From assembly GCA_033439255.1 (NCBI GenBank), contig CM065885.1, positions 1,860,001 to 1,924,000 on the forward strand: a stretch of 64,000 bases of DNA. Direction: 5' to 3'. Source of the DNA: Hericium rajendrae. Lineage: Eukaryota; Basidiomycota; Agaricomycetes; Russulales; Hericiaceae. Numbering within the stretch: the stretch's first letter is position 1; each line of letters opens with the position of its first letter. The notes beneath the pieces were generated by a model. The model was given only the letters and a program-made list of their open reading frames with translations, ran no database searches and had not been told where the DNA came from. The translations under genes and the position numbers were made by a program. Positions 46,594 through 57,969 of this stretch are shown here, one piece after another.

Positions 46594-49500
46594 AATGTCT
46601 GCTTCTGAAGAAAACGATCCGATACGGTGAGTCGTACAACATTCTGCAACAGAGATCGATCTAAGTTTGCCGCCTATCCCAGCATCATCGTCAAAGGTGA
46701 AAGCGACTTGTCCGACCTCTTCTGAGCCTTCAATGAGACTGACAAGACTTGACTCATATCAGATGTGCAGATCCTATCGGACAAGAACTTGTCCAAGACT
46801 GTGGACATCCTCATCGACCAGAAGCGTGTCGACGTCGAGCTTCAGGCTGATAAGGCGCCCGATAAGGCCTGGAAATTGAAGTACATGCCTTGAAAATTTT
46901 GGCACTATTTACCATCGAGAGATACTTACGCCTATGTTGTAGAGACAGTACGGTCCTGGCCGAGTCTTTGACAATCCGACCATACCTCCATCGATCCTTC
47001 TATCGCACGGGTGACAAGACGCAACTAGCAGACATCGCAATCAAGGCCAACGATCTGGGGGAAGTAATTGTGGCTCGGAACGGACCCACTGGTAGGTCTT
47101 CGAGTGGTCTTCTATGAGTCGACGCCGTCTTAATTTAGGTAATCGTAGATTACGAGAGCACGCGGGACGGATTGACTGTTATTGTCGGTGTGGAGCAAGA
47201 TGCTCGGGATGTGGGTGTATGTATTCCTTTTCATTGCCTTTCTGCTGATTCACATACTGGTCAGATTGAGACTGATCAGGCCGGTATCGCGAAGTACAAA
47301 TTTTTCAACAGATTACTGAGCATTCTACTAACGGTCACGTAGTGCTCCCGTGGTAGCAGTGACACTGAAAAGTTCGTTTGATTCACACTTACCGCTGTAT
47401 ATCTTACTAAAATGTTATGAACTGATGTAGACATCAAGCTCTCCGGTATTAAGAAAGCGGCGAAATTCTATGTTCAACTGTTACTCAGTGACGAAACTCG
47501 CAAAACACAAGTTACGGAGGGCCAGGATATTGTCGCTTGGCACGATACGTTTGACTTGTGAGTGCATGCGAACAGGTGCTGCCTTTATCTGATGCGTGGT
47601 CCAGTGATATACAGACATCATATGTGTTGGAGCTACAAGCATTCGAGGTGCATCGCACGCGCCAAGATGTGCTTTTGGGACGTGTACGACAGCCTCTCTC
47701 AGAGTTACTCCAGCAAGGCGATGGGCATACAGGTTGGTCAACATCCAGTTCAAAGTGTTCCATGATTCACCAGATACCACAGATATGAAGCTGTTCAAGA
47801 GTGACAAAGCTGTTGCAATACAGGATATGTATATTGGTGTGTTCATCGAACAGTTAGATGGAGTCCAGAAATCTGCTACTCTGAGACAGGCAGGCATTGC
47901 AGTCCAGGATGTTGAAGCTATGGATTCACATGAACAATCTCTGCCTTCTGTGCTTACCACTGTAGCTGAAGGCTCAGGTTTTGCACAATCAGTACTCAAA
48001 TCAATAGGTCCAGTAATGCAAAAAATTGATTTTATTGCAGAGGTATGTTGCATATAGCTTTTAGTTACAATGTATATTCACACTATTTCAGATACACCCT
48101 TATGTCAATATTGCATGGAAAACATTGTCTTTTGTCCTTCAGGTAAGTTATACATTTACTTGTTGAACACAACTAACATGCAATAATATAAGATATATCT
48201 TAATGAGATTGACAGAAATCAGAAGATTCAGGATCTGCTAGATGCTCTCAAGGTGAATTATGCATTTGTAGAGAGCAAGTCACAAGATTATGTTACAAGC
48301 CATCAAATTATCATCACACAAATACTCAAGCAGACTATAGAGTGTGCATACTTTATTAGAAGTTACTTCAACTCTAGTAAAATTGGTGAGATGAATATAT
48401 AACTCTTAAGAACTATTGCTGATTTTTACTAGTTTCTCACACATGGAAAGAACTCACTTCTGGCATTCAAAAAAAGATTGATGATTATCAGAAGTCTTTT
48501 GCTAATCTCTATAACCAGCTTCAGCAAGATTCTACAGCCAACATTGAGATAATGATAACTTTCAATTTTGCAGAACTGCTTGCTCTTAGCAGAGAACAGG
48601 CTTCTGATATGAAACTTTCTAACTTGGCTTATGCTGGTGGTGCCTCTCTTGATCTGTTTGACATATGCTTGCCTGACACTCGAACTGGCATTCTTGATGA
48701 AATTGCTGAATGGATTAGCCAAACAAACAAAGATGATGACACTTCTGTTTATCTTTTAATTGGAGCTGCTGGTAGTGGAAAATCTACAATTGCTAGAACA
48801 ATTGCAAAGCAATTTCATACATTGCAGAGACTAGGATCATCATTTGCTTTCAATCGAGCAGATCAGCAGAACAGACATGCTTCTAATTGCTTGACTACAA
48901 TTACTCGAGATCTTGCAAGGCTTATCTCTTCTTGGAAGGCTGCTTTGCTAGATATTATAACCAAAGATGACTCCTTGTGTTATACAAGTTCTATCAGAGC
49001 TCAATGGAACTCACTTATAATCAAACCTGCTCAATTGCTTATAGCTAATGGTCCTATCCTTATTATTATTGATGCTTTGGATGAATGTGAAAACAACAAA
49101 AATTATGAGATTCTTCTCAAAATATTAGCAGAGTTGACACATGATCTTCCATATAACATTCAGTTTTTTATCACTGCACGTCCTGAACCTTCGATTATGA
49201 GAACATTCAATGCTAAATTTCATGTTCATTTTCAAGACATGAGTGATATATCTTTACAGTCAACTCAAAGTGACATTCTGAGCTTTGTTAAAAATGAATT
49301 TAATGATGCTCATCTTGAAGATCACATTGGCTACTGCTATCAAATTACAAAAAAGACAGATGGATTATTTCAATGGGCATCTACAGCATGTCATTATATA
49401 ATATATAATTTTAAGAGTGGAATATCTCAGATTGAAAAAATTCAACTTATTTTAGCTGGTCATATATCAACATTAGATGACTTATATTATGAGATTCTTA

Positions 49501-52416
49501 CAAACTCTCTTGATATTAGCAATAATGTTAGTGCAATACAATATCAGACAATATTAGATCAGGTCTTTTCTTTAAAAGAACCTGTTACCTTTGAGACATT
49601 GTTAATATTGTATAATGACAAAAAAGGATCAATATGGGCTATACTTGCACCACTAGCTTGCTTATTTAGTGGTGTTGCCCTAAAAAAAGGAATTGTTCAA
49701 CCAATACATATATCTTTTAGAGATTTTCTATTAGATGAAAAAAAGAGCAAAAGTTACTTTATTCATCTAACATATCAAAATGAGATGCTTTCCAAAAGAT
49801 GCTTTCAAATTATGAGTTATCAGCTAAAATTCAATATATGTAACTTAGAATCATCATATTTATCAAATGCTAAAATTAAAAATCTCGAGTTGCAGATTAA
49901 AGCTAGCATATCATCTGAGCTGTCTTATGCTAGCAAATATTGGGCTGATCATACATCAGCTATCAATCTCAGCTCACCATTTATTGACTTACTATATGAT
50001 TTTGTTCAAAAACATATATTATTTTGGCTTGAGCATCATAGTCTACAATATGGACATATCAACTATATTGAAAAGGCCTTAAGTACTATGGTTGCATATC
50101 TTCAGGTACTTTACAATTATTGACTTTTATGAATTATTTTATTAATAAATTTATAGATAAAAAATAAAAAGCTGTGGCAATTTTATTATGATGTACATCA
50201 ATTTGTTAGATGTTTTGCTCTTCCTATTTGTCAAAGTGCATCACACATTTATATATCTGCATTACAATTTTTACCTGTGCAGTCAAAATTGACACAGATG
50301 TATCTCTTCAAACAGCCATATATTTTAATTTCAAAAGTTCAAGATCAAAGACAAATGTTATGGCCTGTAACACAATTTACAATTGCATCTGCTCCAATTA
50401 AATGTGTAGCATTTTCACCAGATGGAACTCAGATTATAGCTGGTTCTTATGACAACACAATTAGGATATGGAATGCCAAGACTGGAGAAAATATTGGTCA
50501 GCCACTGCAGGGCCACACTGATTGTGTAAACTCTATTGCATTCTCACCAGATAGAAGTCAGATTGTGTCTGGCTCTAATGATATGACAATCAGAATTTGG
50601 AATGCCAAGACAGGAGAAATTATTGGTCAGCCACTGCAGGGCCACACTGATTGTGTAAACTCTATTGCATTCTCACCAGATGGACGTCAAATTGTGTCTG
50701 GCTCTCATGACAGAACAATTAGAATTTGGAATGCCAAGACAGGAGAAAATATTGGTCAGCCACTACAAGACCACATTGATTTTGTAAACTCTATTGCATT
50801 CTTACCAGATGGAAGTCAGATTGTGTCTGGCTCTAATGATATGACAATCAGAATTTGGAATGCCAAGACAGGAGAAAATATTGGTCAGCCACTGCAGGGC
50901 CACACTCATTACGTGACTTCTATTGCACTCTCACCAGATGGAAGTCAGATTGTCTCTAGCTCTGAAGATAAGACAATCAGAATTTGGAATATCAAGACTG
51001 AAGAAAATGATGATCAGCCACTGCAAGGCCATAGTGATTTTGTAGAATCTGTTGCATTCTCACCAGATGGAAGTCAGATTGTGTCTGGCTCTGCTGATAC
51101 CACAATCAGAATCTGGAATGCTAAGACTGAAGAAAATATTGATCAGCTACTGCAGGGTCATACTGATTTTGTAAACTCTATTGCATTCTCACCAGATGGA
51201 CGTCAAATTGTGTCTGGCTCTCATGACAGAACAATTAGAATTTGGAATGCCAAGACAGGAGAAAATGTTGATCAGCCACTACAAGGCCATACTAGTTTTG
51301 TAAACTCTATTGCATTCTCACCAGATGGAAGTCAGATTGTATCTGGCTCTTGGGATAACACAATCAGAATCTGGAATGCCAAGACTGGAGAAAATGTTGG
51401 TCAGCCACTGCAGGGCCACACTCAACGAGTGACCTCTGTTGCATTCTCACCAGATGAAAGTCAGATTGTGTCTGGCTCTGCTGATACTACAATCAGAATC
51501 TGGAATGTCAAAACTGAAGAAAATATTGATCAGCCACTATGTGGCCACACTAATGAGGTGACTTCTGTTGCATTCTCACCAGATGGAAGTCAAATTGTGT
51601 CTGGCTCTCATGACAACACAATCAGAATGTGGAATGCCAAGACTGGAGAAAATATTGGTCATCCACTGCAGGGCCATACTGATAAGGTGACCTCTGTTGC
51701 ATTTTCACCAGATGGAAGTCAGATTATATCTGGCTCTTATGATGATACAATCAGAATCTGGAATGCCAAGACTAGAGAAAATATTGGTGAGCCATTGCAG
51801 GGCCACACTAGCTTTGTGAAATCTGTTGCATTCTCACCTGATGGAAGTCAGATTGTGTCTGGCTCTTGTGATTACACAATTAGAATCTGGAATGCTAAGA
51901 CTGGAGAAAATGTTGGTCAGCCACTGCAGGGCCACACTCGACGAGTGACCTCTGTTGCATTCTCACCAAATGGAAGTCAGATTGTGTCTGGCTCTGCTGA
52001 CAACACAATCAAAATCTGGAATGTACAAAATATCCTAAAAAATCAAAAATCATTTTATTCTTCCTCACATGACAGATCTAAGACATTTATTTGTAATGAG
52101 GACAGTCAAGATTCTCAAATAATGGTATGTATTCTTAATTTATTTCTACAATTTATAACTCTAATTCAATGATACTAGACATCCAGTTTCAATCTCACAG
52201 GCAATACTGCTTCTGCCATAACAGATCAGTCAGTAATATCTAATAATGGTTGGATTAGAGGTCCAAATGATGAGCTTCTATTTTGGATCCCTCACTGGTA
52301 TAGACCAGGCTTGTATAGGCCAAGCAATACCATAATTATCTCAAGGAGTCCATCTATCAGGCTTAATCCTTCTTTTCCTATTGGTCCTGATTGGACAAAA
52401 TCTTTTAATTTTTAGT
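46594..52416 (+). CDS. NACHT-WD40 (NLR-like) receptor
   Basis: Probable multi-exon gene from ATG 46594 (MSASEENDPIR then GTGAGT) to TAG 52414-52416. Order: N-terminal conserved module (VQILSDKNLSKTVDILIDQKRVDVELQ; around 46760-46880), C2-like domain (LSGIKKAAKFYVQLLLSDETRKTQVTEGQDIVAWHDTFDL; VLELQAFEVHRTRQDVLLG; FKVFHDSP), helical linker, NACHT ATPase (48552-50123; Walker A IGAAGSGKST, Walker B ILIIIDALDEC), winged-helix region (HISFRDFLLDE), then 13 WD40 repeats and a cap NGWIRGPNDELLFWIPHWYRPGLY. NACHT-WD40 proteins act in fungal non-self recognition and cell death; the ligand is unknown here. The 5' part to about 47760 has normal base composition, the rest is AT-rich. One 5' exon border (about 46722) lacks a GT, so the start model is uncertain and expression is unproven. 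Confidence 0.82.
50392..52026 (+). repeat. Array of 13 WD40 repeats, 129-bp period
   Basis: Each 43-residue unit follows V.S(I/V)AFSPDGSQIVSGS.D.TIRIWNAKTGEN(I/V)GQPLQGHT... The framework is nearly invariant, while the two residues around the D in SGSxDx and the residues after GHT vary (pairs seen: YN, NM, HR, NM, EK, AT, HR, WN, AT, HN, YD, CY, AN). With the C-terminal cap blade this makes about 14 blades, two seven-bladed propellers. Nucleotide identity between units is high, implying recent or ongoing homogenisation. Confidence 0.92.
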
Positions 52417-53160
52417 CTTAGCTAGTCCTAGATTCACTCTGCCTGTAATGCTTGTTATCATATAACACACTTGTACTTGTTTTGTGTCTGTAGATATCTG
52501 AAGTGCTGAAGGATTATGAGGCACCGCGATGCTGTCATGACCGCGACATGTTCTGTTATTGAAGGGAAGCTGATTTGTACTCCGTCTGGAACCTGTGATG
52601 CCGCTCACACATCATGAAACTGCAATTGGATGACCCATCAGCGAATCGACAGACGGTGAAGGAAGAGAAACGCGCTCGATGAGCTCCGTAACATAGTCCC
52701 GCAGGAGCGCCATGCTCTCCGGGTCCATCGTCGAGTTCGCGACCATCTGCGGCAGACTCACTGGCAGTGACAACAACCTATCAGCATCTAGCGTGAAGAG
52801 CGACAAAGGGCACATGCACCGATCATGCGCAGGAGGTGCTCCGCGCCATAGACCGCGCTCATCTCCTTCTCCTCACCGACCTTCACCGTCGGGCCCGTCA
52901 CGAAACAGTTGCAGATCTCGACGTACTGCGGCGGCTCGAAGTCGCAGAGTAGGTTCGCGCGCAGTCGACGTAGGTCTGCACAGGCCTGCGATGACCATCG
53001 GCAGGAGCATCGCAGGGTCGCGCAAGTTTATAGTGCGTGAGCTTGGTTGTGATAGGAGGACGTATGCGCGATGGGACGGGACGTACGGCGGCGGGGGCGG
53101 CTTCGCGAAAATGTGCGCCTTGAACTCCTGCAGGATCTCCACGACCATCGATAAGGGCGG

Positions 53161-53325
53161 TGGGGTAGGCCCAGAGGTCACATTGCAGGACCTGGGATCG
53201 TGGTAGGATGGGAGATATGCTACTACATGCTGACAGCTAACTACTCAACTGCTGACTAAGCCTCAGTCTCTAGCGGTGATATCACGTGATCTCTCCCTCT
53301 AAGACCCCCTGCTCTCCCTACTCCA
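53161..53325 (-). repeat. 3' terminal repeat (165 bp) of the small LTR element
   Basis: TGGGGTAGGCCC...CTCCCTACTCCA, matches 55598-55762. Confidence 0.9.
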
Positions 53326-53382
53326 TCATCCCCCCCTCAAACATGGGCGACGCCCTCGTCGCCCTCAAAAACCTCAACTGAC

Positions 53383-55314
53383 TCAGGAACGGACCCACCC
53401 AAGACCACGCAAGACACGACCAAGCTCAACTAGACGTTGATCTCCATCCCAATCGAGTGGCACTGACTGCACATCAGGATTTGTGGAAGAGCATGCCGAA
53501 ACATGTAGAAGAGATGGCTGCCCAGCATGTATGCCTGCAGGATGATGCCGTGTAGCAATGGGGATAGAAGATGGACTTGGCCAAGAGATGTGAGAATGGG
53601 GCAGAAATGATCGAGGTCGGTGTGACCGGCGGGCTCGACGTTGCAAGGAACCGAATGGCCGTGTGACAGAGTCAGAGCGCAAGACTGAAAAATCTCGGGG
53701 TGCAGATGAGCACAGTGATGAGACCACAGTAATGGGGAGCAAGTCAGCATCATCAGCCCAAGACAGAGGTGCAGTGGCAGAAGATATGACAGGCTCGACG
53801 AGAGGTTGAATATTCACTGGTGCAGGCGGCACGATGGGCTCGGATATTGTCTGCACCTGTGCATTCACAATCTGTTGAGCAGCTCTATAGCCCTCCCAGA
53901 ACTTCAGGTCCTCGAGGCTTGATTGTGCCTCGATCTCCTTGTCCACCCAGCTGCGGTATTCCACCTCGCGGCCTTCCAGATATCCACGTGTATGCTCACG
54001 AGCGAGCACAGTTTCGAGCTCGCCTTGGGCATCGTATCGGGCATCCTTTCCACCCTCCGCATATCCCTTATCGTAAGCATCGAGGCGGATTGCTTGTAGG
54101 AGCCGCAGCTGGATAGCATCGATGGATGAGCTGCGCTCAAGTCGACCTCGCTCAACACCTTCCCTCAATCCTTCCTCGTGGCCCTCTATCTTTCCCGCCC
54201 TCTTCCCAGCCTCAAGACCCTCGCGGAACCCTGCATCTCGGCCTTCCTTCAAACCCTCTTCGCGATCCTCTCTCGTACTTGCTCGTTTCCCGGCCTCCAG
54301 ACCCCAACGGAACCCGACGGTCCACCCTTCCTTCAATCCCGCCTCGTGACCCTCACGCAGCGCAAACGCCACGAGCTCCTCAACGCGCGCAGGGTGAAGC
54401 AGCGCAGTGTTGGCGTTCTTGAGGAACGACGCGGCGGCCATGCGGGGCTCACCCGGTTCGACTCCGGGCGCCGGCATTTTCGCGTCGTTGTACGCGGGTG
54501 CGGATACGTTGGGAGGGGTGGATGGGGACGTGGGCTGTGCAGATGGCGGGGTGGGGCTCTCGGTATGTGCGTGCGGGGCTTGTGCTTCGTCACCGCGGGC
54601 TTCACCGCGGTATCGCGACTCGTCTTCGGTCGTGGGTGGGTGCGTGGTGCTGCTAGGTGGCGCGGGCACGTCGTGTGATGTCGCGGCATGCGTGCGCGAT
54701 GCAGGCGGGACGGGGATGCGTACCGGGTGTGGGTATTCCCCCTGTGCGGCACTCGCGGTGCACACGTCCTCCACGCGTGGCCCGGCGCCCTTCTTCGACT
54801 CGGTTTCCGTGGCGCTGGGGCGTATGGTATGGCGAGGCGGCGTGCGCGAGTCGTGGAGGGTCGCGATAGGCGTGTTGGACGCGGTAGAGGCGGTGGGGGA
54901 CGCGCGTTGCGCGTTCTGGCTACGTATGCCCTGTGGTTCGCGTGCGGTGACCGCGGGGCATCCGTCGCGCTCGCGTTCGGTCGAAAACGGCGGGATGGCG
55001 GGGTGCGTCGGCGTATGCGAGCCACGCGGAACAGGAGGAGGCGGTTGGGACGCGAGAGAGGCGATGGGGGACGCGGGGTGGGTGTTCACGCTGCGGACTT
55101 CGCGCGATTCGCGTTTGGTGGTCGCGGATGGTCGCTCTGGCTCGCGAGCGATCGCGAATGGCGGCACGGGGTTGCTGTGTGCTGCGACAGGGGCGACGAG
55201 CGAGTACGCGGAGCTCGTAAGAGGCGCGAGCGAGAGTGGTGCTTCACCGAACCGTGCTGCTCTGCGAGCAGCTGCGGTTGCGCGTCTGTTTCGGACCTTT
55301 TTGGGTAATTCCAT
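53383..55314 (-). CDS. Large cargo reading frame with GxxxG-type repeats
   Basis: First ATG at 55314 (MELPKKVRNRRATAAARRAARFG...) gives about 643 residues. Residues 1-300 are Pro/Ser/Thr-rich, disordered and basic at the start. A central region of about 120 residues is a regular Gly-every-four pattern (EGHEAGLKEGW..GFRWGLEAGKRA..EGLKEGRDAGFREGLEAGKRAGKIEGHEEGLREGVERG), reminiscent of the deca-GX3 motif of Yae1/Lto1-type proteins. Then come a charged helix and a tail with WADDADLLPITVV...RDFSVLRSDSVTRPFGSLQRRARRSHRPRS, a pattern I associate with uncharacterised basidiomycete proteins. No retroviral domain. It sits entirely between the terminal repeats and in the element's orientation. Function unknown; a captured host gene is the simplest reading. 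Confidence 0.65.
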   Translation of the reverse strand: MELPKKVRNRRATAAARRAARFGEAPLSLAPLTSSAYSLVAPVAAHSNPVPPFAIAREPERPSATTKRESREVRSVNTHPASPIASLASQPPPPVPRGSHTPTHPAIPPFSTERERDGCPAVTAREPQGIRSQNAQRASPTASTASNTPIATLHDSRTPPRHTIRPSATETESKKGAGPRVEDVCTASAAQGEYPHPVRIPVPPASRTHAATSHDVPAPPSSTTHPPTTEDESRYRGEARGDEAQAPHAHTESPTPPSAQPTSPSTPPNVSAPAYNDAKMPAPGVEPGEPRMAAASFLKNANTALLHPARVEELVAFALREGHEAGLKEGWTVGFRWGLEAGKRASTREDREEGLKEGRDAGFREGLEAGKRAGKIEGHEEGLREGVERGRLERSSSIDAIQLRLLQAIRLDAYDKGYAEGGKDARYDAQGELETVLAREHTRGYLEGREVEYRSWVDKEIEAQSSLEDLKFWEGYRAAQQIVNAQVQTISEPIVPPAPVNIQPLVEPVISSATAPLSWADDADLLPITVVSSLCSSAPRDFSVLRSDSVTRPFGSLQRRARRSHRPRSFLPHSHISWPSPSSIPIATRHHPAGIHAGQPSLLHVSACSSTNPDVQSVPLDWDGDQRLVELGRVLRGLGWVRS

Positions 55315-55597
55315 ATTCGAATATCGAACTCGAGTTCTGATGCGCGAACGGCCAACGAACGGCAGCACTGGGGCACGGCAAGTGGATGCACACACCTAAA
55401 AACCTGGCTGAGATGCTGGGGGACACTAAGAGATGCAAAACACGAGAGAAACGCAATGCAAGACGCAAAGAGACGAGAGAGACAAACGAGACACGAGGCA
55501 CGACCAACAACACGAAAAACGGCACGAAAAGACTGGAAAATCCACAGTTGCTACACAACGCAACACTAGTGGGCCGAATCCGCTCTCATCACCAAGA

Positions 55598-55762
55598 TGG
55601 GGTAGGCCCAGAGGTCACGTTGCAGGACCTGGGATCGTGGTAGGATGGGAGATATGCTACTACATGCTGACAGCTAACTACTCAACTGCTGACTAAGCCT
55701 CAGTCTCTAGCGGTGATATCACGTGATCTCTCCCTCTAAGACCCCCTGCTCTCCCTACTCCA
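55598..55762 (-). repeat. 5' terminal repeat (165 bp) of the small LTR element
   Basis: Matches 53161-53325 with about one difference. Confidence 0.9.
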
Positions 55763-56293
55763 GCGGCAGCGTCACAGCTGCCCCACCCCATACCCATCAC
55801 TGGCCCGCGCACCGACCGCCCAAATGCAAAAGTGCAACGCACCTGGTTCTTCTTCGTCACTGCCTCCCAGTCGTCCACCAGCAGCACCTTCATAATCTCC
55901 GGCGTCTGCAGCCGCAGATTCGGGCACCGCGCACCGTCATCCTCGCACGCGCGCTTCCTCCCGCGGCCCGCCTTGCGTCGCGCGGTGGGCGCGGCCTTCG
56001 CGGACGACGACACTTTGCTCGACACGCTGGCCGCGCTCTGCGACTTCTGCAGCGCGAGGTTCGTTGAACTTGAGCAGGCGCGGCGGCGGCACCCACTCGT
56101 CCCACCTGCGCGGCCGCCGGGTGTTCGTTAGTTAGAGATGATGTGCGTCTTTGCAGTTCACGCAGTACTAGTAGTGCGTGCCGATAGAGCCCAGCTGGAT
56201 GGGGTGCTCGTCCCACATCTTGCCCTCGTGGATGAGCGGCCCGTGGTAGCACAACACGGACTCGTTGATCACGAAGCCACTGATCGTTGTCAT

Positions 56294-56602
56294 GCCTGTG
56301 ATGGATAGTGTGAGTAAAGACAATATCGCAATGCAGCGAGGAGAGAGCTTTATATGCACTGCAGTGGTGCGATTGCGAGTCGTCTGCACTGGCAGTTCAG
56401 TCGGGCGTATAATTGACGCGTCGTTTGGCTGTGATTACGTAATGATGTCCATGCACCATTTACGGTCCACAGTTACTCAGCTGAGCCCTCCCTCATTACT
56501 CCGTCGTTTGGTTTTACTTACTTACGTAAAGACGGTCCATGCACCATCCTTGCCCAAGCCTCATTACTCTGACCACCACCCTGCCCGTCGAGCAAGTACA
56601 TA
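56294..56602. promoter_or_regulatory. Divergent MRG-mago intergenic region (copy C)
   Basis: 309 bp between the MRG ATG (minus) and the mago ATG (plus). Its two halves are found separated by 8.5 kb in copy A (17808-17879 and 26392-26565). Contains GGTCCATGCACCAT twice (about 56450 and 56532), suggesting a partial internal duplication. Confidence 0.7.
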
Positions 56603-56765
56603 ATGTCCAGTTACGACAAGGACCCATTCTACCTGAGGTATGCATTTCCAACTCTCGCGTAACTAAATCACTCATTCTTTTTATCAGATACTAGTATGTG
56701 TATTGAACTCCATCGTTCTGCTCGTTCTGCTCACGGGCGCACACGTCTTCGTTCTTTCCATCTAG
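56603..56765 (+). pseudogene. mago: mago nashi homologue, 5' stub (copy C)
   Basis: ATG 56603 reads MSSYDKDPFYLR to a GTATGC donor, identical in layout to copy A. Sequence through the following intron remains alignable until about 56760, where it jumps directly to the leader of the S10 gene. All later mago exons are missing, so an internal deletion fused mago to uS10m. Confidence 0.75.
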
Positions 56766-57482
56766 CTGTGGATTGACCTGGATTTCATGAAGGCCTGCCG
56801 CGAACAAGGCTTCGGACGCGGTGAAAGCAGCCCCCGTAAAACCTTCCGAGGCACCGAACGCCGCTTCGTATGTGGAGCGTTCTGTCCTTCTATTACCTCT
56901 CTGTCGATCAGTGCAGTGACAAGACACCTCATCCCTCTGCTCCCGCCTCCGCAGCCCCAATACCCGCCAAGCCTCTCCGCCGCGTCATGCTCGACCCCGA
57001 AGAGCGCGACTTCCACGCGACCGTCGTCCACGGCCGCGGCAGCCTCAAGCCCTTCCAACACCCCCAAACACACGGCATCCCCGTCGCGCTCGTGCACTTC
57101 CGCTCCTTCTTCCCGCCGCTCCTCCCCATCTTCACGAACTTCGCGCTGCACGCCGCCACGTCGCTCGGCATCCCCGTCTCGGGCGTCGCAGCATTCCCGA
57201 CGCAGCGCTCGCTGTGGACTGTCCCGCGTGGGTCGTTTGTGCACAAGAAGTCGTAGGAGAACTTCGAGCGCAAGGTGCACAAGTGCGCCATCAAGGCATT
57301 CAACGTGGATCCCGAGGTCGTCGATTGGTGGATCAAGTACCTGGAGCGCCATGCACTCGCGGGCGTCGGTATAAGGGTCGTGCGGTGGCACTGCGTGCCC
57401 GTGGGGGTTGGGCAGAAGCAGCTTGAGAGTGCTGTGAGCCGGATGCGGTTGGAGGGTCTGACGGATAAGGAGAAGGTCAAGG

Positions 57483-57969
57483 TGTAACGGACGATAGAGG
57501 TCGAGCCGCTACTGTCCGGGAAGTCCAAGGTAGGCGAGCGAGTGAGGAGGGTATAAAGGTGTCGTAGACCTCCTAGAGAGAGTCCACGAGCTAGAGCTAA
57601 CAGAACCGAGGATGCCTCAGTCCTGCAGCCAAGCAGATGAGTGATGAGCTGGCACCTCCTCTGAGGGCCAGCAGCAGATATAGACCTCCTGATGAGGGTA
57701 TTGGGGGCCACACACCTTCCTTTGAGGGTTGGATCCCAAGAGAACCTTTCAGATATAAGGAGAACAAGCAGAGACTGAGACAAAAGCAGACAGATGGTGG
57801 TGAGTTGGCAAGATAGATCCTTATTCCCAATAAGGAAATCCGCTCTAAGTACATGATTCAAACTCAGCTATCCTAATAAGGAAACTCTGCAAAACTCGAA
57901 AAGTAAGCCAGGTAGAAAAGAGTAAGAAAGTAGAAGACTATAGTAGTAACTGATAAACCATCCGTTACA
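57483..57969 (-). repeat. 3' LTR of LARD-like element
   Basis: 487 bp, TGTAACGG...CCGTTACA, matches 62144-62630. Confidence 0.95.

Larger units (their letters stand above)
53161..55762 (-). mobile_element. Small LTR-retrotransposon-like element with a gene-like cargo
   Basis: 2602 bp with 165-bp direct terminal repeats (53161-53325 and 55598-55762), each bounded by TG...CA with inverted TGGGGTAG/CTACTCCA tips, and a 4-bp target duplication GCGG (53157-53160, 55763-55766). On the minus strand a purine tract GAGGGGGGGATGA adjoins the 3' repeat and TGGTGATGAGAGCG lies 3 nt inside the 5' repeat, as polypurine tract and primer site would. The repeats differ at about one position, so it is young. 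No gag or pol: the interior is filled by one long reading frame. Best described as a TRIM/LARD-like non-autonomous LTR element. Inserted in MRG copy C. Confidence 0.82.
52612..56293 (-). pseudogene. MRG15/Eaf3-family chromatin protein (copy C), split by an LTR element
   Basis: Coding parts lie at 56293 to about 55840 and 53160-52612. The first reads FVINESVLCYHGPLIHEGKMWDEHPIQLGSIGTHYY, RRWDEWVPPPRLLKFNEP, then, after a one-base frameshift, LQKSQSAASVSSKVSSSAKAAPTARRKAGRGRKR, and PEIMKVLLVDDWEAVTKKNQ followed by a GTGCGT donor. The second is the MRG domain (SMVVEILQEFKAHI, NLRDPAMLLPMVIAGL, LPQMVANSTMDPESMALLRDYVTELIE). Eaf3/MRG15 binds methylated H3K36 in histone acetyltransferase and deacetylase complexes. 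The 2602-bp insertion lies at the LVTLPP/LSMVVEIL junction. The frameshift shows this copy is dead. Divergent from mago copy C. Confidence 0.85.

Noticed and set aside
54407-55399. 330-residue plus-strand frame opposite the cargo gene of the small LTR element
   Set aside because: GC-rich shadow frame of the minus-strand gene; low-complexity Gly/Arg/Val composition and no motif.
53161-55762. Interpreting the 165-bp repeats as a simple tandem duplication of MRG intron sequence
   Set aside because: TG...CA tips, a 4-bp target duplication, adjacent polypurine and primer-site tracts, and restoration of the MRG reading at the junction favour an LTR element.
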